64,000 nt of DNA from Phaseolus vulgaris (Eukaryota; Streptophyta; Magnoliopsida; Fabales; Fabaceae): assembly GCF_000499845.2 (NCBI RefSeq), contig NC_023758.2, positions 20,660,034 to 20,724,033 of the forward strand, read 5' to 3'. Positions 54,829 to 64,000 of the stretch are shown here, in pieces. The position numbers and the translations under genes are program-made. The notes below the pieces were generated by a model. It was not told the DNA's origin. It saw only the letters and a program-made list of their open reading frames with translations, and made no database searches. Position 1 is the first letter of the stretch. Each line of letters opens with the position of its first letter.

Positions 54829-55725
54829 AGATGAGGCCCAAGCCCAAAGCCCAAGCCCAAGCCCAAGAAGGCCAAAGCCCAAAGAGCCCAAGTCCATCCC
54901 ATGAGGGGCAAGGCCAAGCTTTGAAATACTCTTGTATAGTTTTAGGAGGTGTGGTTATTAAATAAAGGTGTGTGAAAATGTAAAATAAAGTCACATTGTC
55001 CATGTGACTTAGGAGAGTGGTGTAGGTGTAGTTTTTGGGAGGTGTCATAGTAGAAAAAGGTCACACCTCCCATGTGACTTGTTTTTGGTGGGAATTTCAA
55101 ATGAGTTTATTTGAAATTTCCCACTTATTTTTCAGCACCTTAGGCTATAAATAGAGGTGCTTCCTTTGTAAAATTCAGATTTGAATTTTATCTAAAGAAA
55201 CTATACTCAAAATTGGAGTGAGCATTTGGAGAGCTTTGAGCTTCTTCTCTAGTCTTATCTTGAAGGACCATGGTTTCCTCAAGTGGCGGCTTCCACACTC
55301 ATCTAGGAGCATCCATTCTTCTAGTGGCGTGATCATCCAACCATTCCTCCATCTTCATGAGCATTCTTTTCTCCTTCCTTTCTTCTTCTTCAATTTGTTC
55401 TTATTGCCTTGAGTTTTGAGTTGTTTTTGTTTCGGTTCCTTTAATTTTCCAGCACCTATTTTCTGTTTTGGTTTTCTAAATTCTGTTCGGTACATTTGTT
55501 TGTGTTTTAATTCTGTTCGGTCTTCTCTTTTATAATTCCTTTGTTGATTCAATTTGACAATATTTGGTTCATCCAAATGAGTTTGGGAATTGGTACTTGT
55601 TTTGGTGAGTTCTTGACTTAGAACCATGATCCAACTTCTAAGAAAGTGCCTCTTTATTTTCCAGCTCAAGGTGATTCCTCAAAGTGTCAAGAATCTTGTT
55701 CTATGTGGCTATTGGAATCACATCA
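54717..55725 (+). repeat. 3' LTR of K
   Basis: 1009 bp, TGATGAGAATC...CACATCA, apparently identical to 50037-51045. TATA box at 55145-55154. Its U3 has a run of GCCCAA repeats (about 54835-54880) absent from C. Confidence 0.95.
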
Positions 55726-55730
55726 ATTTC

Positions 55731-57580
55731 CTTGCCTCCTCCTGGTCTGACCTGATGATTATCACCTGGCCATTGAGGTCCGGCAGCTTCATCTTCATGT
55801 GGCGTGTGGAGGACACCGCGTAAAGACGGTTTAACGCCGGTCTGCCCAGCAAAATATTGTAGGCGGAGTTGGCGTTCACGACCAGGTACCAGATGCTTTC
55901 GGTACGGGAGGCCTCTCCGTCTGTGAACGTGGTCATCAACTCCAGGTACCCCCGGACTTCCACCTAGTTATCCCCGAACCCATACAGGCACCCCGTATAG
56001 GGACTCAACAGATCGGGGGACAGCCGTAACTTGTTAAAGGTCGACAGAAACATGACGTCTGCCGAACTTCCTTGGTCGACAAGCACTCTGTGCACCTTCC
56101 TTCTGGCTGTGACGACTGAGATGACAACGGGGTCCTTGTCGTGGGGTACCACATCTCGGAGGTCTCTTCTCGTGAACACCATTGCTGGAGACTCCCACGG
56201 CTCCCCCGAGAGCCTCTCTTCGATTGAATTTACCCCCCTCGCGTATTTCTTCCGCTGGGAGGCGGTGGGTCCCCCGCCGGAAAAACCTCCAGCAATGGTG
56301 TGGACCTCACCAAGCACAGGCATCTCGTGTGCGGGTTCTTCCGCCGGCGGCGGCAAGGTGGCGGTCATTGTGGGATCTGCGACATAGTCCTTCAAAAACC
56401 CAGTCCTCACCAGCTCATCTAGCTGGTAGCCCAACGACAGGCAATTATCAATGTGGTGCCCGAAAGCCTCGTGGAATTCGCACCAAGAGTCTTTACGAGG
56501 CCCTAACACCTTGTCGGTCTTCGCCGGTCGCCTCAGCCTCTCAGCTATGTTAGGCACGGTGATCAAATCCTTCAACTCAACCACGAAGTTGTACCTCGCC
56601 GGTCTCGCTCTTTCTCTGGCGGGGCGATCGCCTCCTGCCGGACCCCGGGGCTGGGGCTTTCTGGCCTCATAGGGGCGTCTCGCCTCTGGCTTCTTTCTTC
56701 CCGTCGTGCTCTCATTGACCCTGACGGGTTGGGCTCGTGCCGGTCCCCTTGGGCGTGAGGGCACGGCGCTGGTGCGCTTCACACATACCTCCCCTTCAGA
56801 GGCAATATGCTCTACCGCCCTACGCCGTAGTTCAGCGAAAGTCCTAGGGCGATTGCGGATGATGGATTCTCCAAAAGGACCGGGGCATACGCCTTTCACA
56901 AATGCGTACACGATCATAGGCTCCTCTGTCGTACCAACCTTCATGACCTGGGCCCCGAAGCGATTGATATACTCCTTCAGGGTCTCCCCTTGATACTGTT
57001 TCACATCAAACAGATCGTAAGAGACCGGCGGCGGGGCCTTGTTGGCTAAGTATTGTTCCCTGAACAATCGCGACAATTGGCGGAAAGATGTGATATGACC
57101 GTCTGGAAGGCTGATGAACCAGTCCATAGCCATCCCGGTCAGGGTGCTCATAAAGAGCTTGCACTTGGCAGCGTCAGAACCACCTACCAGGACCATCTGT
57201 GTGTGAAATGCAGCGAGGTGCGTTTCTGGGTCCTCCATCCCGGTGAAGATCACCTTAGGCCCCGCGAACGTGTTCGGGATTACTGCATCTTGGATCTCCT
57301 GCGAGAAAGGGGTGGAGAAATCCCTTGGTGGGGAATGGTTCTCCATCTCGTCATGTCCAGGCCGCCTCCGATCATTTCTCAGGCCCTGGCGCAACTCCTC
57401 ATTTACACGGTGGAGCTCTTCATTTCGCTCATGCGTGGCATCGAGATCTGCCTGCATGCGTTCCTGTTCCATTTTTGACTACGCCATGTCCTGCTGCAGC
57501 CCCCTCATTATCTCCAGGACCTGTTGCATGGATAATTCTGCTGGGGCTGCACGTGCGGTACTTCGTCTGGTGGGGGCCAT
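55731..57580 (-). pseudogene. gag: gag-protease of Tat J
   Basis: ATG at 57580 (MAPTRRSTA). A TAG follows 33 codons later at about 57480, then a long open frame from 57472 with gag (AAFHTQMVLVGG, MDWFISLPDG), CEFHEAFGHH and protease DQGSSADV. A TAG at 55964-55966 after GFGDN ends it, and homology continues to the K insertion. The two nonsense codons are not shared with Tat 1. Confidence 0.9.
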
Positions 57581-57660
57581 TGTCACTCCAAACTCCTCCA
57601 ACGTCACTGTGACTTAGTAGATTTCCTCGAACTTGTGATGGGACTGATGTTTTATATCGG

Positions 57661-57677
57661 TCCCACGGTGGGCGCCA
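57661..57677 (-). other. primer-binding site of Tat J
   Basis: Minus strand TGGCGCCCACCGTGGGA, tRNA-Lys-like, two bases from the LTR. Confidence 0.7.
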
Positions 57678-57679
57678 AA

Positions 57680-58887
57680 TGTTCCGTCCGGTTGACCGGG
57701 ACGTCTTCGTGCGCGACCTCAACCGTCAGCTAGGGACTCCTTCCCATTGATTGCCTGTGGATTCCTGCAAAAAAGAGGACAAAGAGGCGCCCTAGCGGCC
57801 GTTTGCACTCCGACGCTCAAGTCAGCCAGGAAGAAACACCAAAACTGATCACCTCCGTCTCTGAGCACCGCGTATGGCACTCTGAAGGTGGTAAAAATAA
57901 CTGCGTATTGTGTGTCTGTGTTCTCTCTCTCAGGCAAAAATATTCCCCAGTCCCTTGTTCGTAACCTTGAAGCACGAGCAAGCAACTAGAAAGTTCTGGT
58001 AAATTTGCCAAAAGTTCGAACCCTCTTTCCAACATTCTCCGCGCTATTTAAACTACCCAAGCATTTAAAACGCCTTTAATTACAAATGTAACGCACTCAA
58101 TCAGCGTATTTAATTAGAAAACGTAGCGCATTTAAGACGTTGAAACGCTTGGGAGCCATTATAACACCTGAATGCTCGAAAGGGAAACTGTATTGAAGGA
58201 CTTTAATTACCTGGCACCTGACTAAAAGGTGTTTCTATTCTGGCTGCCATACACGTGGAGGTCCTCACGACGCCATGACCCCATCTGGGGGCGTTTCTGC
58301 CCATCTGGGGACGTTTCTACGTGTGAGTCCTCCCGCTTGGGAGTGCTACTGCGCTAGGGGTGACTTTTTGGGTGCCAACTCATGCCCCCAATTATCTAGT
58401 CACTTACTTTGAGAGCGTATCTGCCTTCCTCTTGTACCCTGCACCCGGCTGCCTTGGGCGTGACCTTCCTCTTGAGCCGTATCTGTCCCACAGGCGTTTC
58501 TGGGGCGGCAGGAGCACTTCACGAGTCAGGCTGCCCTACACTGGTACTATTACTATGGCCTTGAAGCCACCTTTTCCTTCTCTTTGTCACTGCCCCGGGT
58601 TATCGGGACCTGAGGCCTCCCCACGGCGTCGCTCCCTCCATGGTCTTGCCTACCCATGGGTATCGGGGAAACACACCGTGATTGCCTTGCTTTAGCACTG
58701 TTTGATCTGGCAACGCCCTGGTTGGGCGACGCCATCACCTAGGCGACGCCTTGTCCTGGCGACGCTTCCTCTTGGCGATGCTGGCACTTGGCGTTTCTCC
58801 ACCTAGGCGACGCCTTGCGTTGACTTTGATTCTCCAGTCGTTGACTTTGACCTTGACTTAGTCAACGCCCGGATACGGGACGGTACA
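57680..58887 (-). repeat. 5' LTR of Tat J
   Basis: 1208 bp. Differs from the 3' LTR by a short deletion near 58070, a shortened stretch near 58240 and a few substitutions. Palindrome TACCCATGGGTA at 58651-58662. Confidence 0.94.
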
Positions 58888-59352
58888 AACATCAAGCACA
58901 GTTTGCATAAAAAAAAGTTTCCAGTAGCTAAATTTTTTGTTTTCTTCATCTACTCTAGTGCTTTTCCTTAAGTATTCTTTTGTGTGCCTACTTTCTCATT
59001 GAGTTCTTTATTTTCTTGATTGTCTTTCATTCCTTACTCTTTGAGTTTGTCTTACATATAGTATTCCTTTTGCAATTACCTTTCTTTGCTTATACCTTTT
59101 CTTGTTTGTCTTTATTGTTTCATTGGTTTTGTGGTGGTTGCCTTTGAGATTGGTGTGCTTGCTTTGACATCTTTCATTTGAGGATTCCAAGACCTCAAGA
59201 TCAGATTGGTGCAAGAACATTATTTCTTTGAGAGTGACCTCTTTTTCTGCCTCAATTCACTTCGGCATTTTTTATTGAAACACTCACTGTTTTTGCTCAT
59301 TTTGTTTCTTAACTTGTTTGCTGTTTTGTGTGTTTGCTGTTTTTAATTCCAA
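58888..59352 (+). other. leader of element I, second part
   Basis: Begins with the second AACAT copy and continues the leader to the gag ATG. Confidence 0.85.
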
Positions 59353-59690
59353 ATGGCTGGATTTTCAAGTGATGCATCCTACAAGCAGAATTCTCCTTCC
59401 AAAGCTTCCATCCTTGGTGAATTACATGAAACACAAAGAACCATTAGACGCTTGGAAGAGAAATTGCAAAAGATGGAGGTGCAACAAGCTAGACCATCTC
59501 CTTCAATCCATGATGAGCATCATAGACCTTCAACAAGAGCCTCTTCAAATGATTTTGGCCGTGAAGATGAACATAGGAGAAGAAGAACTCCACCCCAATT
59601 CCATGGACAAAGACATCATCATCAAGGGGAAAGACATCACTACGGCAATGGCTTCTATCAAGATGCAAAGTCTAGGCTTCCTTCGGTCAA
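59353..59690 (+). pseudogene. gag: gag N-terminal fragment of element I
   Basis: ATG at 59353 (MAGFSSDASYKQNS), open for about 113 codons to RLPSVK. It then breaks into Copia A2 gag. Very close to the C and L gag N-termini. Confidence 0.88.
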
Positions 59691-60352
59691 GACAAAGCTC
59701 AGCCTTCAAACAGGTATAATAGGAAGAAATTAACTTATGTTAATTATGCAAAGCATACTTGTTTTGGATGTGGGAAACAGAGACATATAAAGGCTGAATG
59801 TCCAACCAATATGAGCAAAGAGAAAGGTGCTAACAAGAAGTATCAGTAGAAAGGAAAAACAAGAAGAGCATATATAGCCTAGCAGGACAAGGATGATTAT
59901 TTTTCAAGTTCTTCATCAAAGAATGATAAGGAAGCCAACCTATGTTTGATGGGAAATGAAGAATCAGAAACAGGTAGTGTAAGTTCAAGTACTTCTGTTA
60001 ATTTTGACAATTATAGCGAACTTCTTGATGCCATGAAAGAAACTCATGAGGAAGCTAACAGGGTGGCCCTGTTAAATAACTGGTTGAAAGGGTTAAAAAC
60101 TAGTTGGAAAATTGAGTCAATGCCTTAAAGGAAGATTTAACTTATCCAAAAACTGATTTTGAAAACCTTGAAGTTATTTACAGAAACTCTTCTTGTAAGT
60201 GTATTGATTCAATCTTTTATGAAAACTAAGATTGCCTCCAAAAGAAGCTTTACTTTTTTTAAAAAACAGTGGAAAGTTTTCAAAAGGGGAATCCAATTTT
60301 GAAATTGTTCTTGCATCTCAAAGTTGTGTATTTGGAAAGGATGGTATGGGCT
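59691..60352 (+). pseudogene. gag middle part of Copia A2
   Basis: CCHC knuckle CFGCGKQRHIKAEC near 59761-59802, then a lysine-rich part with stops, NYSELLDAMKETHEEANR coiled coil, and FGKDGMG just before the solo LTR. Several stops and frame changes. Confidence 0.82.
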
Positions 60353-61294
60353 TGATGTGTGTTGATTTTAGAATTGCACATGTTTATGGGTTGCACTTTG
60401 TTTACGGTTTTTTTATTTGAAGCAGAATATGGTGAGAAACCCACAAAAGATTCTCACTGGACACGAACTTAAGCAAATGGTTAAGTAAGTGTGAAGGTTC
60501 ACTTCTAGAGGGCAAAGAGAAAATACAATTATATGGTGATGATGATGAAGAGGTGCAGAATTAAAGAGCATATAAGGGAAAAAAGAAGATGGAAACTGAA
60601 TAGACAGAGATGAACACAAGAACACAAAGGAATGGAAAATAAAAGGATGAAAGGAAGGAAAAGCTTAGGATGATGAAGGTGTGGTCACACCACTTAGAGG
60701 GGGAGGAGACTCCAAGATGAATGGTGAAGAGCTGCCACTTGAAGTGTAGTGCACTTAAGATAAGACCTAAATTTTAGGAAGCTCAACTCACTAAACAGTT
60801 TGACAAAGTTTATTTTCTATTCAAAATTCAATGTGTGATTTACAAAAGGGGAAACACCCTATTTATATATATGAGTGCCTTGGAGAGGAAAAGAGGAAAG
60901 GTAGGGGTGTAAATGGCTACAAGCTTCTATAAACTAGGTCAAATGTGAGCACATGGGGAGTCTTCTACAATCTAGGTCAAAGGTGAGTACATGGGTGAGT
61001 TTCTAGAAGCTAGGTTAAGGTGGACTTTGGCACAAGCCCAATTTACTAAGTACACCTTCTTCTAGCTTATTTTTCTAATTGAAGCTTAAAGTGAGCCTAA
61101 TTTATTTACTTAACCTGTCCTGTAAGAAGACTAGAAGGAAGAATAACTGATATTCTGGTTCATGTTCGATTTTCCCTCTGCTGAGGCTCTTCTAAGATTT
61201 GGTGGGGTCTTGTCTTGTATGTTGAGATGGATGACCTAGTTTTGAAGAGTCTATGGTGTTCTTAGTCATCTGTTTTTCAAGTTGGTTTGTATCA
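60353..61294 (-). repeat. solo LTR, CRM-like family D, in Copia A2
   Basis: 942 bp with duplication GGGCT (60348-60352, 61295-61299). Minus strand starts TGATACAAACC and ends CAACACACATCA. Third complete family D LTR in the window. Confidence 0.93.
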
Positions 61295-61299
61295 GGGCT

Positions 61300-62660
61300 T
61301 TAACCCAAACAACAAGAATAAGTTTTTCCAGTTTTTTTTAAAAACAATCAGTTCTTTAATCATTTAAACTGGCTAAAACTTGTTTTTAATGCACGAACAA
61401 GGGCCACACTATTAAATTCTGCAGAGCAAGAAGGTTTTTTGTTCCTAAAGGTATTTTAAAATGGGTTCCTAAAGTTCTAGTAACACAATTGCACCCACAT
61501 TCATAAGGGGACCAAATCTTGCTTATTGATCTATTTCTTGTAGGGTTCTTTGGCAACCAAGAAGCATCCTTTGTACTTGGACAACGGATGTTCAAAGTAC
61601 ATGACAAGGGATAAAATATTTTTTTTTAATCTACTCCTTAAGTAAGAAAGTCATGTTACATATGGGAACAACAACAAAAGGAAAATTCTTGGAACATGAA
61701 CTGTTGGAGACAAGAACATCTTCTTGATCAATGATGTGTTGTTTGTTGAAGGTGTAAAGCATAACCTTCTTAGCATAAACTAGTTGTGTGATAAAGATTA
61801 TCAAATCACCTTCAAGCCCAACACTTGTGAAATTTGTCTGCCCAAATCACAAGAAGTATTGTTGATTGGTAAAAAGATCAACAATGTTTATTTGCTTGAT
61901 ATTTCCAATTATGCATCTGAAATATTTTACCTCCTAACCAAACATGAAGAGTCATGGTTATGGCATAGAAGGATATCAAACATTCATATGCATCATTTAA
62001 ATAAGATGATTTCAAAAGATCTAGTTGTTGGTTTCCCAAACTCAACTTTGAGAAAGAGCATATATGTGAAGCATGTCAAAAGGGGAAGCAAATAAAAAAA
62101 AAACTCTTTTAAACTGAAAAATATAGTTTCAACTTCTAAACCTCTTGAATTGCTTCACATGGATTTGTTTGGTCCTTCAAGAATCACGAGTCTTGGTGGA
62201 AACTACTATGCTCTTGTTATAGTTGATGATTTCTCAAGGTTTACATGGACACTATTTTTGGAATCCAAGAGTGATACATTTTCTGCATTCAAAAAGCTTT
62301 CAAAGAGATTACAAAATAAATGTTGCAGTAATATTTATGCCATTCGCAGTGACCATGGGGGCGAATTTCAAAACGAAAAATTCAATTGTTTTTGTGAAAA
62401 TTTGAGTATTCTTCATAATTTTTATGCTCCTAGACTCTCCAACAAAATCGGGTTGTTGAAAGGAAAACATATCTCTTAAGGAACTTGCTAGAACCATTTT
62501 AAGTGAATCTTCATTTCCAAAATATTTTCGGCCTGATGTTGTTAGCACAACTTTCTATGTAATGAATAGAGTCTTCATTAGACCAATTTTGAAGAAAAAT
62601 CCTTATAAACTGTTTAATGGAAGAAAACCCAACATTGGTCATTCGAGAGTATTTGGTTGA
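61300..62660 (+). pseudogene. gag end, protease remnant and integrase of Copia A2
   Basis: The GPNLAY-like gag end is at about 61505-61530. LDNGCSKYMTRD (61580) matches the Copia protease/pre-integrase entry. WLWHRRISNIHMHHL (61950) is the pre-integrase His motif. The integrase core has MDLFGPSR (62160) and IRSDHGGEFQNEKF (62345), while the NGVVERKN-type Glu motif is altered (KIGLLKGK). RPILKKNPYKLFNGRKP follows. Multiple stops. Confidence 0.85.
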
Positions 62661-63211
62661 TGTTCTCGCCAACAAACCTAGGTTGAATCTTGGAGGTGGA
62701 TTCTTGGTCAACCTTTATAGACTGCTGCTTCGAGATGCTTGAAAATCACAATTAGAGGAGCTCCACCTATTGATAAGACTCTGACAATCAAGTTAGTGAG
62801 AGTATTTAAAATATGAGTGTAGTGTAAATTACATGAAATCATTCTTACCTTTTTTTTTAGTCTTAGGCCCTTTTATAACACTCGTAGATCCTTCTTTGGA
62901 AGTTAGTAACCGCATAATAAGTTGTTAATATATCCCCTTTATTTTTGGGGTATTGATATGCAGAGTATTGTCTCTGTTTGTTGAGATTTGAAGCAATATA
63001 TTTCAACTGATTTAGTTGTATTAGATATTTAATTCATTTTGCTTTTATTCCTGACGCATTTAATTTATTTGCTATCTGCTTAAGCCAACCTCTTTCTAGG
63101 CCATTGGACCTGCCTTTATTTGGGTCAATTTCTATCTGTTGAGCTTGAGCTAAATGGGCCGAAGAGACTTTACGTGATCGGGTCATGACTCGATCACGAC
63201 CGAATAGTACA
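62661..63211 (-). repeat. solo LTR, probably Tat-like, in Copia A2 integrase
   Basis: 551 bp, TGTTCTCGCC...TAGTACA. Flanks GTTGA and GCTGC are degenerate; each is one change from GTTGC, the expected target in the VFGC codons. Shares the block CTCTGACAATCAAGTTAG with Tat LTRs (minus sense). Old. Confidence 0.65.
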
Positions 63212-64000
63212 GCTGCAAATGTTACATTTTAAACAATGGGAAGGAAACCTTGGTAAGTTTGATGGAAAAGCTGATAATGGTATCTTCCTTAGTTATTCCT
63301 TAAGTAGTAATGCATGTAGAGTCTATAACAAAAGATTAATGAATGTGGAAGAATTTCTTCATGTTTTTTTTATGAAAATAACCGCAGACAACAAAATTCT
63401 CTGAAGAAATATGCAGAAGAGGATGATCAGAATATAAGTCTGCAGAAGATGGATCTCTGTCCAGAAAAACAACCAGATGAAACTGCGAATCAACCAATTG
63501 AAATTTTGCACCAAACTGATCTTCTCAAAAATGGAGAATTCCAAGAGACCTTTCTGTATACAACATCATAAGACAAATTGATAAGGGAGTCTCCACTTGA
63601 AACTCTACTACTAATTTTTGCAAACAAATAATTGAACCTAAAACCATTTGTGATGCTCTTAATGATAAAAATTGGGTTGCTATCATGAATCATCTTGTAC
63701 CTAAATCTAATTGTATGAATGTCATTGCAACAAAGTGGGTATTTATAAATAAATTGGATGAATCTAGTATGATAACAAGGAGCAAAGCTAGATTGGTTGC
63801 TAAGGGGTATAATAAAGAAGAAGGCACATATTTTGATGAAACCTTTGCACCTGTTGCTAGATTAGAAGCTGTGAGATTACTATTTTCATTTTCTTGTATG
63901 AGTGGCTTCAAACTTTTTCAGATGCATGAGAAAAGTTCATTTCTCAATGGATTCATCAATGAAGAATTTTATGTTTCTCATCCTCCCAGCTTTGAAGGTC
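63212..64000 (+). pseudogene. integrase end and RT start of Copia A2
   Basis: FDGKADNGIFLSYS (63260) continues the interrupted integrase region. RT follows from about 63700: IATKWVFINKLDE, RLVAKGYNKEEG, FDETFAPVARLEAVR and FLNGFINEEFYVSHPP, the Copia RT entry. The YVDD region lies beyond the window. Frame changes fall near 63400 and 63570. Confidence 0.88.

Larger units (their letters stand above)
50037..55725 (+). mobile_element. pol-less CRM-like element K
   Basis: 5689 bp; duplication ATTTC (50032-50036, 55726-55730) in the pol of J. Complex 5' LTR (50037-52059), leader 52060-53403, gag ORF 53404-54828, 3' LTR 54717-55725. No protease, RT or integrase. Leader, R and U5 match element C closely, while U3 and gag differ, so it is a mosaic that would need pol in trans. 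The LTR copies appear identical, so it is very young. Confidence 0.93.
42525..58887 (-). mobile_element. Tat-lineage Gypsy element J, complete ends, rearranged interior
   Basis: 16363 bp including nested K; duplication AACAT (42520-42524, 58888-58892). Right to left: 5' LTR 57680-58887, primer site, gag-protease (57580-55731), K insertion, RT-RNase H-archaeal-type RNase H (50031-47945), an internal LTR fragment, two plus-strand genes, polypurine tract (43747-43760), 3' LTR 42525-43746. Integrase is missing. RT reads YVGD instead of YVDD. Antisense ORFs between pol and the 3' LTR are known in Tat elements. Confidence 0.93.
40659..59690 (+). mobile_element. CRM-like element I, split by Tat J and 3'-truncated
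   Basis: 5' LTR 40659-41648, leader 41649-42524 continuing at 58888-59352 across element J, gag start 59353-59690. The rest of gag, all of pol and the 3' LTR are deleted at about 59691, where Copia A2 gag resumes with part of its own sequence also missing. Confidence 0.9.
39965..64000 (+). mobile_element. outer Copia element A2 (SIRE/Maximus-like), host of the nested stack
   Basis: LTR tail 39965-40244, primer site ATTGGCATCAAGAG (40245), gag 40309-40658, then CRM-like element I with its own nest. Gag resumes at 59691, a solo LTR sits at 60353-61294, integrase at 61540-62660, another solo LTR at 62661-63211, RT from 63212 past the right edge. It retains pol, unlike B and F, but every domain has stops or frame changes. 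Confidence 0.85.

Noticed and set aside
54726..55048. Minus-strand ORFs repeated in each K LTR copy
   Set aside because: Low-complexity frames from GCCCAA repeats; conserved only because the LTR copies are identical.

Overview
This window is plant nuclear DNA made almost entirely of transposable elements, many nested inside one another. I see no intact host gene, rRNA, tRNA or CRISPR array. Element families and LTR sequences (Maximus/SIRE-like Copia, Tat-lineage Gypsy, CRM-like Gypsy, CACTA) fit a legume genome, probably Phaseoleae such as Vigna or Phaseolus; that placement is inferred from memory of family sequences and was not searched. The density of CRM-like elements, which are often centromeric in plants, suggests a pericentromeric or centromere-proximal location.

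Left (1-19.7 kb): a Tat-lineage Gypsy element on the minus strand enters from the left edge (gag-protease-RT, PBS, 5' LTR ending at 4498). After an old Copia LTR relic and about 0.55 kb of unassigned sequence comes Copia element B (5782-19610, minus, target duplication GGGTG). B carries gag and a second ORF but no pol. A very young CRM-like element C (9735-17466, minus, duplication TGTTT) split its gag. C keeps near-intact gag-protease and RT-RNase H-integrase frames, and its two LTRs differ at only two places by eye.

Middle (19.7-40 kb): a graveyard of degenerate CRM-like pieces (LTR D, element M, element L) and Copia element E (minus). E's post-gag region is joined to a decayed piece of an ABCC/MRP transporter gene. 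E was later hit by two solo LTRs (25101-26009, duplication AAGGA; 26203-27211) and by Copia element F (28961-35914, plus, duplication AATCC). F has the same pol-less gag + ORF2 layout as B and contains a 1.0 kb non-autonomous CACTA element (32525-33526, duplication ACA). Then follow a TRIM-like LTR pair, a decayed second Copia family with a solo LTR in its gag (36859-37828, duplication GTAGA), and 1.6 kb of unassigned noncoding DNA.

Right (40-64 kb): a stack of insertions. An outer plus-strand Copia (39965 to beyond 64000) was entered by CRM-like element I. I was entered by Tat element J (42525-58887, duplication AACAT). J was entered by a pol-less CRM-like element K (50037-55725, duplication ATTTC). 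K's 5' LTR holds an inverted LTR copy, giving an 823-bp-arm palindrome. J also carries two plus-strand genes antisense to its gag-pol, each preceded by ACGT/G-box (ABRE-like) motifs, plus an internal LTR fragment that replaces integrase. Two more solo LTRs interrupt the outer Copia before its RT runs off the right edge.

The parts interact as parasites rather than as a pathway. Pol-less elements (B, F, K) would need enzymes supplied by pol-bearing relatives such as C.
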